Shown piece after piece: positions 7,716 to 17,509 of a stretch of DNA of 64,000 nucleotides. The position numbers and the translations under genes were made by a program. Source of the stretch: Rahnella aquatilis CIP 78.65 = ATCC 33071 (GTDB lineage: Bacteria > Pseudomonadota > Gammaproteobacteria > Enterobacterales > Enterobacteriaceae); NCBI RefSeq assembly GCF_000241955.1, contig NC_016818.1:2790001-2854000 (forward strand), in the 5' to 3' direction. The notes under the pieces were generated by a model. It searched no databases. It was not told where the DNA came from and saw nothing but the letters and a program-made list of their open reading frames with translations. The stretch's first letter is position 1. The number at the start of each line of letters is the position of its first letter.

Positions 7716-8969
7716 ATGTTGACTTTACCGCGTCACCGCCGGGTGACGTGGCAATGGCTGCTGGCTTTTGTCCCGGTCAGCACTTTTGCCACACCCGTTA
7801 CCCTGCCGCAGGCACTGGTCGCTGCGCAGGATTATTCCGCCGAGCTTTCTGCCAGCCGTCACCAGATCAATGCGCTGGATAACCGTGCTGATTCAGCCAT
7901 GCAACTGCCGGATCCGAAGCTGAAGTTCGGTATTGAAAACCTGCCGGTCAGCGGCGGCAACGCCGGGCGGTTTACCCGCGAAGGGATGACAATGCAACGT
8001 ATCGGCATCATGCAGGATTATATCAGCAGCGATAAGCGCCAGCGCAAAGCCGACACGCTGCGTGCAGAATCCCGGGAGGTGGCGGCTACCCGCCAGAGTA
8101 TCCGGGCACGTTTACAGCGCGATGCGGCGCTGGCCTGGATGGAGCTGGCCATCGGCGGGCAAACCGTTTCACAATTACAAACACTGGTGGACGAAAGTCA
8201 GCGCCAGATTGGTGTTCAGCGGGGAGGCGTCAGCAGCGGCAGTTCGCTGCCTGCCTCGGTGCTCGACGCCCGCCTGACGCTCATCAGCATGCAGGACAAG
8301 CTGACCGAAGCCGGACGCGACGTTCAACTGGCGCGCACCCGCTTAAGCCAGCTGACCGGCATCGATCAGCCTGAAATTAACGGCGCTATTCCGTCTTTCA
8401 GCGACCTTCCGCCACAGGCGTTACAGGCCACAAGTGTCGGACAACATCCTGAAATTATTCAGGCACAGCGTGAAGCCGAGGTAGCGCAGGCGAAATCTTC
8501 GCAATCGGCCATTGCGGCGCTGCCGGATGTCGGCGTGGAAGTCTATTACGCTCATCGCGCCGACAGTTATGAAGATCTGGCGGGTGTGATGTTTACCGTC
8601 GATCTGCCGCTGTTTACCGCCTCGCGTCAGGATAAAGATCATGCTGCCGATCAGTCGATGGCAATGGAAAGCAATGACCGGCTGGCGCAACTGATGCGCG
8701 ACCATCAGGCGCAGCTGAACAGTTTGCTGGCGCAATATCAGGCCGCCACCACATTGTGGCAGCGGCAAAAAAACGACGTAATTCCCCTGCAGCAGCAACG
8801 TATCCGCGTAATCCAGGCGCAATATCGCGCCGGGAAAAGCAGTCTGAATGACGTTCTCGACGCCCGCCGTAACCTGATCGACAGCCAGATTGCCGAACGC
8901 AATGCCGGGCTGGAAGTGGCCCGCTATTGGGTCGCCCTGCGTTATCTGGCCCCCCAGGAGATTCATTAA
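7716..8969 (+). CDS. CusC/CzcC-like outer-membrane efflux channel (TolC family)
   Basis: Outer-membrane factor of the metal RND pump, 417 residues with a signal peptide (WLLAFVPVSTFA) and no lipobox Cys, unlike E. coli CusC. The two helical OEP repeats are recognisable, with LPDPKLKFGIENLPVSGG near residues 65-85 and the late coiled-coil stretch QAQYRAGKSSLNDVLDARRNLIDSQ near 365-390. It begins 14 bp after the CusF gene behind a GGGAG site, and its TAA overlaps the ATG of the CusB-like gene. Family assignment is firm; it is closer in type to CzcC-like channels of heavy-metal pumps. Confidence 0.85.
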   Translation: MLTLPRHRRVTWQWLLAFVPVSTFATPVTLPQALVAAQDYSAELSASRHQINALDNRADSAMQLPDPKLKFGIENLPVSGGNAGRFTREGMTMQRIGIMQDYISSDKRQRKADTLRAESREVAATRQSIRARLQRDAALAWMELAIGGQTVSQLQTLVDESQRQIGVQRGGVSSGSSLPASVLDARLTLISMQDKLTEAGRDVQLARTRLSQLTGIDQPEINGAIPSFSDLPPQALQATSVGQHPEIIQAQREAEVAQAKSSQSAIAALPDVGVEVYYAHRADSYEDLAGVMFTVDLPLFTASRQDKDHAADQSMAMESNDRLAQLMRDHQAQLNSLLAQYQAATTLWQRQKNDVIPLQQQRIRVIQAQYRAGKSSLNDVLDARRNLIDSQIAERNAGLEVARYWVALRYLAPQEIH

Positions 8970-10210
8970 TGACTTGCGCTAAAACTTACAGCCTGCTGGC
9001 CGTCGCCATTGTGGCTGCCCTCGCCACCGGTTACGTCGCCGGCCGCCACAGCCATTGGGCGCAAACGCAGGCTTCTGCCGCGCCCGCCGAACGCAAAGTG
9101 CTTTACTGGTATGACCCGATGACGCCCGGTCAGCGTTTCGATAAACCGGGCAAGTCGCCCTTTATGGATATGGACCTGATGCCACGTTACGCCGATGAAG
9201 TGGCAGATGACGGCGGTGTGACGGTGAGTGCCCGCCAGCAGCAAAATCTCGGTATGCGCAGTGAAAAGGTACAGCGACGGATGATTTCCGCACCGCTCAA
9301 TGTTTACGGCACGGTCAGTGCCGATGAACGCAGCCTGCGTACCGTCGCCGCCCGTGCGAACGGTTTAGTCGAGAAACTTTACGTCGCCGCCAGCCAGCAG
9401 CCGGTGAAAAAAGGCCAGAAACTGGCCACGCTGTGGATCCCCGACTGGACAGCCGCGCAGCAGGAATATCTGGCCGTGCGTCAGCTTGGCGACCGTAGCC
9501 TGACCGCCGCCGCCCGTCAGCGACTGGCCTTGCAGTTTATGCCGGAAGACATTCTGCGCCGCGTCGATAAAACCGGCCAGCCGCAAACCCGTATCGACGT
9601 ACTGGCACCGCAGGATGGTTACATCAGCCAGCTTGCCGTGCGTCAAGGTGCGCAGGTCAGCGCCACGCAGCCGATGTTCGAGCTGACCAGTCTGAAGCAG
9701 GTATGGATTGTAATGGATTATCCGCCATCCGCCGCCAGCCAGATCCAGATCGGCAATAAAGTCAGCGCCAGCGCTGACAGTCAGCCGGGCGACGTATTTC
9801 ACGGCACGGTCAGCGAATTATTGCCGGATGTCGATGCCGTCAGCCGTACGCTGAAAGCCCGCGTGGTGATTGATAATCCGCAGGAGAAACTGCGCCCCGG
9901 CATGTACCTGAATTTGTCGCCGGATGTCAGCACGCAGACAGCGGTTCTGGCTGTTCCGCAGGAAGCGCTGATCCAGACCGGCAGCCGCAATACCGTGCTG
10001 CTCGACGATGGCAACGGGCATTTCTCCCCGCAGGCGGTCACCACCGGCGCGACGCGCGATGGCTGGACACAGGTGCTTTCCGGCCTCGAAGAAGGTCAGG
10101 CCGTGGTGACATCCGGACAGTTCCTGATCGACTCCGAAGCCAGCCTGCGCAGTGCGCTGCCTGCCGCCACCCCGACGCCAGAGACGCATCAGCACGGAGG
10201 TGATTTATGA
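8969..10210 (+). CDS. cusB: CusB-like periplasmic adaptor of the Cu/Ag RND pump
   Basis: 413-residue membrane fusion protein. An N-terminal membrane anchor/signal ([19 protein letters not shown]) is followed by the heavy-metal-binding motif [20 protein letters not shown] and the Met pair in [12 protein letters not shown]. In CusB this region takes Cu(I)/Ag(I) from CusF. Barrel-sandwich, alpha-hairpin and beta-barrel domains follow (for example [19 protein letters not shown] near the end). The ATG at 8969 overlaps the upstream stop; an earlier in-frame start at 8927 lies inside the CusC-like gene and is rejected. The C terminus is His-rich (ETHQHGGDL) and overlaps the cusA start. Confidence 0.88.
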   Translation: MTCAKTYSLLAVAIVAALATGYVAGRHSHWAQTQASAAPAERKVLYWYDPMTPGQRFDKPGKSPFMDMDLMPRYADEVADDGGVTVSARQQQNLGMRSEKVQRRMISAPLNVYGTVSADERSLRTVAARANGLVEKLYVAASQQPVKKGQKLATLWIPDWTAAQQEYLAVRQLGDRSLTAAARQRLALQFMPEDILRRVDKTGQPQTRIDVLAPQDGYISQLAVRQGAQVSATQPMFELTSLKQVWIVMDYPPSAASQIQIGNKVSASADSQPGDVFHGTVSELLPDVDAVSRTLKARVVIDNPQEKLRPGMYLNLSPDVSTQTAVLAVPQEALIQTGSRNTVLLDDGNGHFSPQAVTTGATRDGWTQVLSGLEEGQAVVTSGQFLIDSEASLRSALPAATPTPETHQHGGDL

Positions 10211-13200
10211 TTACCGCCGTGATCCGCTGGTCGCTGAAGAACCGGCTGCTGGTGTTACTCGCCGCGCTGATGATGGCGGGCTGGGGCATCTGGTCATTGC
10301 AGAAAGCCCCGCTCGACGCCCTGCCGGATCTCTCCGATGTACAGGTGATTGTGCGCGTGAGTTATCCGGGTAAGGCACCGCAAATCATCGAAGATCAGGT
10401 GACCTATCCGCTGACCACGACCCTGCTGTCGGTGCCCGGCGCGAAAACCGTGCGCGGCTTTTCGATGTTCGGTGATGCTTACGTTTACGTGCTGTTCGAT
10501 GACGGCACTGATCCTTACTGGGCACGTTCCCGTGTGCTGGAATACCTGAGTCAGGTGCAATCTTCTCTGCCCGCCGGAGCCAAAGCCTCGCTGGGGCCAG
10601 ATGCCACCGGCGTCGGCTGGATTTATGAATATGCGCTGATCGACAAAACCGGCAAACACAGCCTCGAACAACTTCGCGCTTTGCAGGACTGGACGCTGCG
10701 CTACGACCTGAAAACGGTGCCGGATGTCTCTGAGGTCGCCAGCATCGGCGGCATGGTGCGCCAGTATCAGGTGGTGGCCGATCCACAGCGGATGCGCGCC
10801 CGCGGCGTAACGCACCAGCAACTGGTGACCGCGCTGCAAAATGCCAATCAGGAAAGCAGCGGCTCGCTGCTGGAAATGGGCGAAGCCGAATACATGGTGC
10901 GCACCTCCGGCTATCTGAAAAGTCTGGAGGATTTTAACCATGTGGTGGTGACGGTTAACAGCGGCATCCCGGTACTGCTGGCGGATGTCGCCAACGTGCG
11001 CACCGGCCCGGAGCTGCGGCGCGGTGTGGCGGAACTTAACGGTGAAGGCGAAGTGGCAGGCGGCGTGATTGTGATGCGCTCGGGCAAAAACGCGCTGGAA
11101 ACCCTGAAAGCGGTGAAAGAGCGGCTACATGCCCTCGCCCGCACGCTGCCTGCGGGGGTGGAAATTATACCGGTGTATGACCGCCAGCCACTGATCGAAA
11201 ACGCCATCGAAACGCTATCCCATAAATTGCTGGAAGAGTTCGCGGTGGTGGCGGTGGTCTGTGCGTTGTTTCTGTTCCATTTCCGCTCGGCGCTGGTGGC
11301 GATCATCACCCTGCCGCTCGGTATTCTCGGCGCGTTTATCGTCATGCATTATCAGGGCGTCAGCGCCAATATCATGTCGCTCGGCGGTATCGCGATTGCT
11401 ATCGGGGCGATGGTGGATGCGGCGATTGTGATGATCGAGAATATGCATAAGGTGCTTGAACAATGGCGGCACGATCATCCTGGCCAGCAGCCAACATCAG
11501 CGGATTACTGGAAAGTGTCTGAGCGCGCCGCCACGGAAGTCGGTCCGGCACTGTTTTGCAGTTTGCTGATCATCACCCTGTCGTTTATTCCGGTGTTTTC
11601 GCTGGAGGCGCAGGAGGGCCGGATGTTCTCCCCGCTGGCATTTACCAAAACGTATGCGATGGCGGTGTCTGCCGGGCTCGGCATCACGCTGGTGCCGGTG
11701 CTGATGGGCTATTTTATTCGTGGCAAAATTCCTGATGAAAACGCCAGCCCGCTCAACCGCTGGCTGATCGCCGCGTATCAGCCGGTACTTTCTGCCGTGC
11801 TGAAACGCCCGAAAATCACGCTGTTATGCAGCGGCGTGTTCCTGCTGGTGTCTCTGTATCCGCTGGCAAAACTGGGCAGTGAATTTATGCCGCCGCTCGA
11901 TGAAGGCGACCTGCTGTATATGCCGTCGACGCTGCCGGGGATTTCAGCCCGCGAAGCGGCGCGGTTGTTGCAGCAGACGGATCGGTTAATCAAAACCGTG
12001 CCGGAGGTCGCCAGTGTATTTGGCAAAGCCGGACGGGCAGACAGCGCCACCGACCCGGCACCGCTGACGATGATTGAAACCACCATCCGTTTTAAACCCC
12101 GCGATCAGTGGCGGCCGGGTATGACGACGGACAAACTGGTGACGGAACTCGACAATGCGGTGAAATTACCGGGCATCGCCAACGTCTGGGTGCCGCCTAT
12201 CCGCAACCGTCTCGACATGCTGGCCACCGGCATCAAAAGCCCGGTGGGCATTAAGGTGAACGGTAATAATATTGCGCAAATCGAGCAGATCGCTCAGCAG
12301 ATCGAGCATATCGTGAAACAGGTGCCGGGCGTGACCTCGGCGCTGGCCGAAAGGCTGGAAGGCGGCCGCTATGTCGATATTGATATCAACCGGCGCGAAG
12401 CTGCACGTTACGGTGTCACGGTTGCCGAGTTACAGTCTCTGGTTTCGACGCTGGTCGGCGGGGAAAATATCGGTGAAACGCGGGAAGGCCGCGAGCGTTA
12501 TCCGATCAACCTGCGCTATCCGCGAGAACTGCGTGACAACGTGCAGGCGCTGCGGGATTTACCGGTGCTGACCGCCTCCGGTGCACAGGTGCCGCTGTCG
12601 GCGCTGGCATCCGTCAACGTCACCGACGGCCCGCCGATGCTGAAAAGTGAGAACGCCCGTCTTTCGGACTGGATTTATGTGGATTTACGCGGACGCGATT
12701 TGAAATCTGCCGTCGAAGACATGCAGCGGGCTGTGAACCGGCAGGTAAAATTGCCGGCAGGCGTGACGGTGAGCTGGTCGGGGCAATTCGAGTATCTCGA
12801 ACGCGCCACAGCCAAACTGAAAATCGTGCTGCCGGTGACACTTCTGATCATCTTCGTTCTGTTATACGTCACGTTTAGCAGCGTGCGCGACGCCCTGCTG
12901 ATCATGGCGACGCTGCCGTTTGCCCTGACCGGCGGCGTCTGGCTGTTGTACCTGCTCAGCTTCAATCTGTCGGTCGCCGCCGCCGTCGGGTTTATCGCCC
13001 TGGCCGGTGTCGCCGCCGAATTCGGGGTGATTATGGTGCTGTATCTGAATCAGGCGGTGCAACGCCAGCAAAAAACCGGCGGGGAGATGAGTGAGGCACA
13101 ACTGTGCGACGCCATTCACCACGGCGCGGTGTTGCGCGTCCGGCCAAAAGCCATGACTGTTGCCACGATCATGGCGGGTTTACTGCCAATTATGTGGGGC

Positions 13201-13335
13201 GGCGGAACCGGTTCAGAAGTGATGCAGCGCATCGCCGCGCCGATGATCGGCGGCATGGTGAGTGCCCCGCTGCTGTCGATGCTGGTGATCCCGGCGGTGT
13301 ATTTGCTGATACATCGGAGGCGGGGAAACAAATAG
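10207..13335 (+). CDS. cusA: CusA-like Cu(I)/Ag(I) RND efflux pump
   Basis: Heavy-metal-efflux RND transporter of 1042 residues, close to the length of E. coli CusA, with 12 expected helices and two large periplasmic loops. The three methionines that form the CusA metal site have equivalents at residue 572 ([12 protein letters not shown]), 622 (PLTMIETTI) and 671 ([12 protein letters not shown]). TM4 has [15 protein letters not shown], with the proton-relay acid. This supports monovalent Cu/Ag rather than Zn/Co/Cd export. It overlaps the cusB stop by four bases. No sensor kinase or response regulator gene is adjacent. Confidence 0.92.
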   Translation: MITAVIRWSLKNRLLVLLAALMMAGWGIWSLQKAPLDALPDLSDVQVIVRVSYPGKAPQIIEDQVTYPLTTTLLSVPGAKTVRGFSMFGDAYVYVLFDDGTDPYWARSRVLEYLSQVQSSLPAGAKASLGPDATGVGWIYEYALIDKTGKHSLEQLRALQDWTLRYDLKTVPDVSEVASIGGMVRQYQVVADPQRMRARGVTHQQLVTALQNANQESSGSLLEMGEAEYMVRTSGYLKSLEDFNHVVVTVNSGIPVLLADVANVRTGPELRRGVAELNGEGEVAGGVIVMRSGKNALETLKAVKERLHALARTLPAGVEIIPVYDRQPLIENAIETLSHKLLEEFAVVAVVCALFLFHFRSALVAIITLPLGILGAFIVMHYQGVSANIMSLGGIAIAIGAMVDAAIVMIENMHKVLEQWRHDHPGQQPTSADYWKVSERAATEVGPALFCSLLIITLSFIPVFSLEAQEGRMFSPLAFTKTYAMAVSAGLGITLVPVLMGYFIRGKIPDENASPLNRWLIAAYQPVLSAVLKRPKITLLCSGVFLLVSLYPLAKLGSEFMPPLDEGDLLYMPSTLPGISAREAARLLQQTDRLIKTVPEVASVFGKAGRADSATDPAPLTMIETTIRFKPRDQWRPGMTTDKLVTELDNAVKLPGIANVWVPPIRNRLDMLATGIKSPVGIKVNGNNIAQIEQIAQQIEHIVKQVPGVTSALAERLEGGRYVDIDINRREAARYGVTVAELQSLVSTLVGGENIGETREGRERYPINLRYPRELRDNVQALRDLPVLTASGAQVPLSALASVNVTDGPPMLKSENARLSDWIYVDLRGRDLKSAVEDMQRAVNRQVKLPAGVTVSWSGQFEYLERATAKLKIVLPVTLLIIFVLLYVTFSSVRDALLIMATLPFALTGGVWLLYLLSFNLSVAAAVGFIALAGVAAEFGVIMVLYLNQAVQRQQKTGGEMSEAQLCDAIHHGAVLRVRPKAMTVATIMAGLLPIMWGGGTGSEVMQRIAAPMIGGMVSAPLLSMLVIPAVYLLIHRRRGNK

Positions 13336-13372
13336 GGGTTAAGGCAAAGCAGAATGTGGGTCGTGTTGCTTT

Positions 13373-13388
13373 GCTCCTCCCCCTGCGA
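13373..13388 (+). repeat. GC-rich palindromic repeat, copy B, left half
   Basis: Left arm TCCTCCCCCT (13375-13384) plus loop GCGA (13385-13388). The element is interrupted here by the IS. The right half resumes at 14803 with a duplicated GCGA and the exact complementary arm AGGGGGAGGA. Confidence 0.8.
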
Positions 13389-13418
13389 TGAACTGAACCC
13401 CTAAACTTGGACACCAGG

Positions 13419-14219
13419 TTAGTGCAGGGGGAACATTTGAGTCCGGTAATCTGCTGGACTCATTCCACCCAACTTCATCTTTATTCTATCGTGGTTATAG
13501 TAAGCGACATACGCTTCTATCGACTCAGCCAGTTTTTCCCTGCTCTCGAACTTATAACCGTGGAACATCTCCGTCTTCAACACCGCAAAAAAGCTTTCCA
13601 TTGCGGCATTGTCATAGCAATTGCCTTTTCGCGACATGCTCTGTCTTATCCCTGCCTCTTTGAGCCTTTTTTGCCACGAAGGCATCCTATATTGCCAGCC
13701 CTGATCGCTATGTAGAATGGCTTTTTTTCTGACGTAACCTGATGTAAGTAAATCATTTAGCATCTTTTCAGTCAGCTCGAAAGTCGGCCGCGTACCTATA
13801 CTCATCGCGATGATTTCTGCATTGTATAAATCCATGACCGGCGATAAATACAGTTTATCCCCGCCCACATTGAACTCGGTAACATCCGTCACCAGCTTTA
13901 CCCCCGGTCCGGAGGCGTTAAATTTCCGTCTCAGCAGATTGGGCGCTGGCGCCATCCCGATATCGTCCTTATAACTCCGGTATTTTTTAGGCCGCACCCG
14001 CGCCTGTACATCCATTTCCCGCATCAGGCGGAACACCTTTTTATGATTGACCCGCACGCCCTGATTGCGCAGTTCTAACGTGACGCGGCGATAGCCATAG
14101 CACCGCTTGTGGCGGACGGCCAGTTGCCCGATGGCGTCACATAACGTCACGTCATCCCCGGCTTGCTCCCGCGATTGCCACCAGTACCAGGTGCTTCGTG
14201 GCAACCTCGCAGATTTCAA
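13419..14219 (-). CDS. IS3-family transposase OrfB (DDE integrase core)
   Basis: Catalytic part of the transposase. The rve-type core shows the three acidic residues: Asp in LVTDVTEFN, Asp in LHSDQGWQY, and Glu in NCYDNAAMESFFAVLK. A HTH_21-like segment (GYRRVTLELRNQGVRVNHKKVFRLMRE) precedes it. It is normally made as an OrfAB fusion: a -1 slip on the A6 run near 14266-14271 converts the OrfA end (ERKKK) into a frame reading KKIHAIRALIGEHRLQDLLK, which joins this ORF without a stop. The isolated ATG/GTG-type start given here is therefore only nominal. Confidence 0.92.
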   Translation of the reverse strand: MKSARLPRSTWYWWQSREQAGDDVTLCDAIGQLAVRHKRCYGYRRVTLELRNQGVRVNHKKVFRLMREMDVQARVRPKKYRSYKDDIGMAPAPNLLRRKFNASGPGVKLVTDVTEFNVGGDKLYLSPVMDLYNAEIIAMSIGTRPTFELTEKMLNDLLTSGYVRKKAILHSDQGWQYRMPSWQKRLKEAGIRQSMSRKGNCYDNAAMESFFAVLKTEMFHGYKFESREKLAESIEAYVAYYNHDRIKMKLGGMSPADYRTQMFPLH

Positions 14220-14245
14220 CAGATCCTGGAGACGGTGTTCTCCGA

Positions 14246-14752
14246 TTAATGCCCTGATGGCGTGGATTTTTTCTTCCGTTCTGTTTTTGACTTCATCAGG
14301 GCGTCGAGCTTTTCGTTGTAAGCGCGTTCAGCACGCAGATAGCGCACCTCTTCCAGAAGCTCGGCAGGCGTCATGTCTTCAGGCTTTATCTCAGGTTTTT
14401 GCGTTTTCTGCGCCATGTTATTCCTCTCTTTCAGAGCTGGAAAAGCTGAGTTTTTAGCAGCCAGGATCCAGCGTTTGATTGTCTGATAATCAGCAATATT
14501 AAATCGGGCGGCGGCAGAACGCATAGAAAGATGTTCGCGAAGAGTCACATCCACGACATGAGCACGAAACTGTTCGGAATAGATGCGAGTCGCCTTACGA
14601 AAAGCCTGCTCACCGTGAAATTGATAGGCGGCAGTCCATGCACGAAGTGAGGATGCCGGAACCTGATATTTGCGGGCGGTAATTTTGAAGCCATCATGGC
14701 CGTCAAGATAGTGCCTGACGGCTATCATTTTGATTTGAAAATCGTACTTCAT
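14246..14752 (-). CDS. IS3-family transposase OrfA (helix-turn-helix and leucine zipper)
   Basis: 168-residue DNA-binding subunit. Two helix-turn-helix segments are visible, KITARKYQVPASSLRAWTAAY and SMRSAAARFNIADYQTIKRW, which bind the inverted repeats. A coiled-coil multimerisation stretch follows, MTPAELLEEVRYLRAERAYNEKL. It ends in a lysine cluster encoded by a six-A run, the usual programmed -1 frameshift site, after which OrfB is entered. The size matches OrfA of IS150-group elements. Confidence 0.9.
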   Translation of the reverse strand: MKYDFQIKMIAVRHYLDGHDGFKITARKYQVPASSLRAWTAAYQFHGEQAFRKATRIYSEQFRAHVVDVTLREHLSMRSAAARFNIADYQTIKRWILAAKNSAFPALKERNNMAQKTQKPEIKPEDMTPAELLEEVRYLRAERAYNEKLDALMKSKTERKKKSTPSGH

Positions 14753-14802
14753 ACTAAACTCCGAATGAGGATTAAAACGTCCAACATTCGGGGTTCAGTT
14801 CA

Positions 14803-14831
14803 GCGAAGGGGGAGGACGGGAGGGGGTTTTA
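14803..14831 (+). repeat. GC-rich palindromic repeat, copy B, right half
   Basis: Begins with the duplicated loop GCGA, then the arm AGGGGGAGGA, an exact complement of the left arm at 13375-13384, and the GGGAGGGGGTTTT tail. Joining the halves without the IS and one GCGA restores a perfect 10-bp hairpin. Confidence 0.8.
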
Positions 14832-14881
14832 AGGGCTGACACCGGGTCAAAGCATACTTCAACCTATTGATTTTACTTTAA

Positions 14882-14920
14882 TACCCCACCCCAACCCTCC
14901 CCTTCGCAGGGGAGGGAGCC
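14882..14920 (-). repeat. GC-rich palindromic repeat, copy C
   Basis: Inverted copy: arms CCCTCCCCT (14895-14903) and AGGGGAGGG (14908-14916) around TCGC, with the complementary tail TACCCCACCCC. It faces copy B in the space between the convergent cusA and channel genes, making a head-to-head pair with its palindrome between the two 3' ends. Confidence 0.8.
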
Positions 14921-14941
14921 GACCAGATGATTCTTTGGATT

Positions 14942-17368
14942 TTACTCTTCTGCCGGAACGATCCGATCATTCGTTTTCTCAAGGATCATCGTCTGCGTCT
15001 GACTCAGACTGATCTCCGCAGCCCGCAGCATTTTCAGGATTTCGTACAGCAAATCACTGCGCGTGCCGCTGACCATACGCGGGCTGTTCACAAAGCCTGT
15101 CACGCTCAGCACAATGCCGGTCGGGCCCAGTTCCTTGAAGCTGACCGAGGCCGGTGGATTTTCCAGAATGGATTCATGCAGGTTGTACGCTTCCAGCAGC
15201 AGCGTGCGGACCTGTTCCGGGTCGATATCCAGCGGGAATGTCAGCGTGATCGTCGCCACGCCCTGCGCATTACCCATGGTGGCATTACGCACGTTTTGCG
15301 AAATAAGCTGCGAGTTCGGCACAATTACCGTGGATTTATCGCTCAGCTGAATTTCAGTTGCGCGCACATTGATACGACGGATATCCCCTTCCACGCCGCT
15401 GATGCTGATCAAATCCCCCACTTTCACCGGACGTTCAGTCAGCAGGATCAGGCCGGAGATAAAGTTCTTCACAATCTCCTGTAAACCAAAACCGATACCG
15501 ACCGACAAGGCACTGACGATCCACGCCAGTTTATTCCATTCGATGCCCAGCGATGACAACGTCAGCAGAATAATCAGCACGTAGCCGACGTTAGTGAACA
15601 GCGTCACCAGCGAGGCGCGCATACCGCGATCCATCATGGTTTTTGGCAGAAAATCGTTATCCAGCCAGCGGCGTGCCGAACGCAAAATATACCAGCCGAC
15701 CACCAGACACAGCACCGCGTTAACCGCATGCGCCGGAATGATGTTCATGCTTTCGAGACCTTTCCCGCCCCAGATATCGACGATTTTTGCCAGCAGTTCC
15801 AGCGGCGTTGTCGTGCCGAAAGTCCCGTTAAGCAGCGCAACGGCGGCCATCAGCAGCAGCGCGGTTTTACCGATTGCCGAGAATAACGTGGCAGCCAGCG
15901 ACAGGTGACGGTCATTAACGCTCAGCGTACTTTTGAGGATTTTGCCGCTGTGTGTGGTCGGCGCAAACACGCTTTCACACAGGTCAACGACAAAGTGAAT
16001 AAGCAGATACAGGCTACTGACCACCAGCCCGATCCACAGCAGTTCAAAGGTCACAAAACGCGCCAGCGGAATATAACCAATCAGCAGCGCCATCAGAATG
16101 ACAAACGCCGTCAGGCTTATCACCAGATGGATAAGCCCGGCCAGCGTGGAACGTGCTTCGGTCTGTTCGCCTTCTGCCTTCATCTTGCGACGCATGCGGT
16201 TGATACGCACCGGCGCGATCAGGCAGTTGAGCGCCACAAGCAACGCCGCCAGTCCGTTGCCAAATAACGTTGCCGCGACGCTGGCACCGACCAGGTTATT
16301 CAGCTGTTCGATGATACCAAACAGGAAAATAAAGCCGGCCAGCAGAACCGGGAATGATGCCAGTGTTTTTGCCAGCGGATCGGCAATGCCCGGCAGACGC
16401 CATGACGGATGGTTATTGGAAAGTAATGCAATCCCCAGACCGGCGATCACGGCGGAGAAATAGGTCAGTTCCACCAGTTGCCCGGCAAATTCCGTCACCC
16501 ACGGCGAGGTATCTGGCAGACGGGTGAAAATATACCCGAGCAACTGAACGCTGATGCCAAGCGTCAGGGTGGTGCTCAGCGTCGTGAAACAGGCCAGAAA
16601 ACTGCGACGGAAACGCCCCTGCGGCAACCAGCGCGGCAGGATCCAGTTCATCGGTCTGTCCAGCACGCGGCGACCGGCCAGGCCAATTGCCAGCGCCAGT
16701 AACAGGTAAATTGCGGTGCCGATGCGCCAGTCATCGCTCCAGGCCTGCATCCAGGCATCTTTAACCTGCGATCCGAAATCATCAAACCGCGCCGCATCAT
16801 CATCGTTTGGCGTAATAAGCGGTGCCCAGAAATTCCCCCCGAGAATGCTGCCGGTATTGAGCGCAATCTGGGTTTTCAGTGCATCACGACGTAATCCGGC
16901 GATTTGCGAAGACAGGTTCTGTGCGCCAAGGGAGATAGCTTTGGTCTGCTCAAGTTGTGTGGTCAGCAGCGTTTTGCTGTTATTGAGCTTATTACGCTGG
17001 CTGATCACCTGCGGCGTTTCAGTGATTGTGCCCGCTGCGGGCGCCGGACCCAGCACGTCGAGCTGCGCCTGCACCTGCGCCAGATCCGGCGTCAGTGCGG
17101 CAGTCAGCTTGTCGGCATCTTCAGCCAGTTTTTGCGCGGCATCCGTCAGGCCGGTAAATTTCTTGTCGGTTTTCGCCGAAGAGACCTGCTGTTTCAACTG
17201 GTCCAGACGCTTTTGTAATGCTGGCAACGCGGTTGTGGCGTTCACTTTAACCGGTTGTTCTGCCGTGGCGGGCTGGCCTGTACTTTCGTCGGCCTGGCTC
17301 AGCACCGGCGTTATCAGCAGACATGACAACAATGCCAGCAGCAACGGCACTCTTAACATTTTTTGCAT
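14942..17368 (-). CDS. Large MscS-family mechanosensitive channel with DUF3772 domain
   Basis: 808-residue inner-membrane protein. A signal peptide (LLLALLSCLLITPVLSQA) leads a periplasmic helical region of about 180 residues, with predicted coiled coil (LPALQKRLDQLKQQVSSAKTDKK) and a DUF3772-like segment. About ten membrane helices follow, then the conserved MscS pore and beta domain near residues 610-700 (SALSVGIGFGLQEIVKNFISGLILL, then VKVGDLISISGVEGDIRRINVRATEI). Large MscS homologues of this type open under hypo-osmotic stress. It is transcribed away from the 271-residue gene after a 141-bp gap holding a long hairpin. Confidence 0.88.
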   Translation of the reverse strand: MQKMLRVPLLLALLSCLLITPVLSQADESTGQPATAEQPVKVNATTALPALQKRLDQLKQQVSSAKTDKKFTGLTDAAQKLAEDADKLTAALTPDLAQVQAQLDVLGPAPAAGTITETPQVISQRNKLNNSKTLLTTQLEQTKAISLGAQNLSSQIAGLRRDALKTQIALNTGSILGGNFWAPLITPNDDDAARFDDFGSQVKDAWMQAWSDDWRIGTAIYLLLALAIGLAGRRVLDRPMNWILPRWLPQGRFRRSFLACFTTLSTTLTLGISVQLLGYIFTRLPDTSPWVTEFAGQLVELTYFSAVIAGLGIALLSNNHPSWRLPGIADPLAKTLASFPVLLAGFIFLFGIIEQLNNLVGASVAATLFGNGLAALLVALNCLIAPVRINRMRRKMKAEGEQTEARSTLAGLIHLVISLTAFVILMALLIGYIPLARFVTFELLWIGLVVSSLYLLIHFVVDLCESVFAPTTHSGKILKSTLSVNDRHLSLAATLFSAIGKTALLLMAAVALLNGTFGTTTPLELLAKIVDIWGGKGLESMNIIPAHAVNAVLCLVVGWYILRSARRWLDNDFLPKTMMDRGMRASLVTLFTNVGYVLIILLTLSSLGIEWNKLAWIVSALSVGIGFGLQEIVKNFISGLILLTERPVKVGDLISISGVEGDIRRINVRATEIQLSDKSTVIVPNSQLISQNVRNATMGNAQGVATITLTFPLDIDPEQVRTLLLEAYNLHESILENPPASVSFKELGPTGIVLSVTGFVNSPRMVSGTRSDLLYEILKMLRAAEISLSQTQTMILEKTNDRIVPAEE

Positions 17369-17465
17369 AGAAGGAAGATTCCGGGAGTTCGGGAAATTAT
17401 TGTTTGAAAAATCCGGCTAAGGATACGCTTTCTCAGGCCAAAAAGGAGTAGGGATTTTCTGCATG

Positions 17466-17498
17466 TCAGGCTGCGGGGAATCATTCCCGGCAGCCTGA
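17466..17498. other. Long imperfect hairpin between the membrane-protein and MscS genes
   Basis: Arms TCAGGCTGC (17466-17474) and GCAGCCTGA (17490-17498) are complementary. Inside them GGGAAT/ATTCCC pairs again after one G/G mismatch. No T-run follows on either strand, so this may be an mRNA-stability or partial-termination element rather than a full terminator. Confidence 0.5.
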
Positions 17499-17509
17499 AG
17501 GACGACGGG

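Larger units (their letters stand above)
13389..14802 (-). mobile_element. IS3-family insertion sequence, IS150 group (1414 bp, apparently intact)
   Basis: Bounded by perfect 13-bp terminal inverted repeats, TGAACTGAACCCC at 13389-13401 and its complement at 14790-14802, with partial similarity continuing inwards (TTGGAC). It is flanked by a 4-bp direct repeat GCGA (13385-13388 and 14803-14806). Two overlapping-frame orfs on the minus strand, with an A6 slippery site between them, are the standard IS150 layout. Both orfs are full length and the DDE residues are present, so the copy could be active. Confidence 0.93.
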
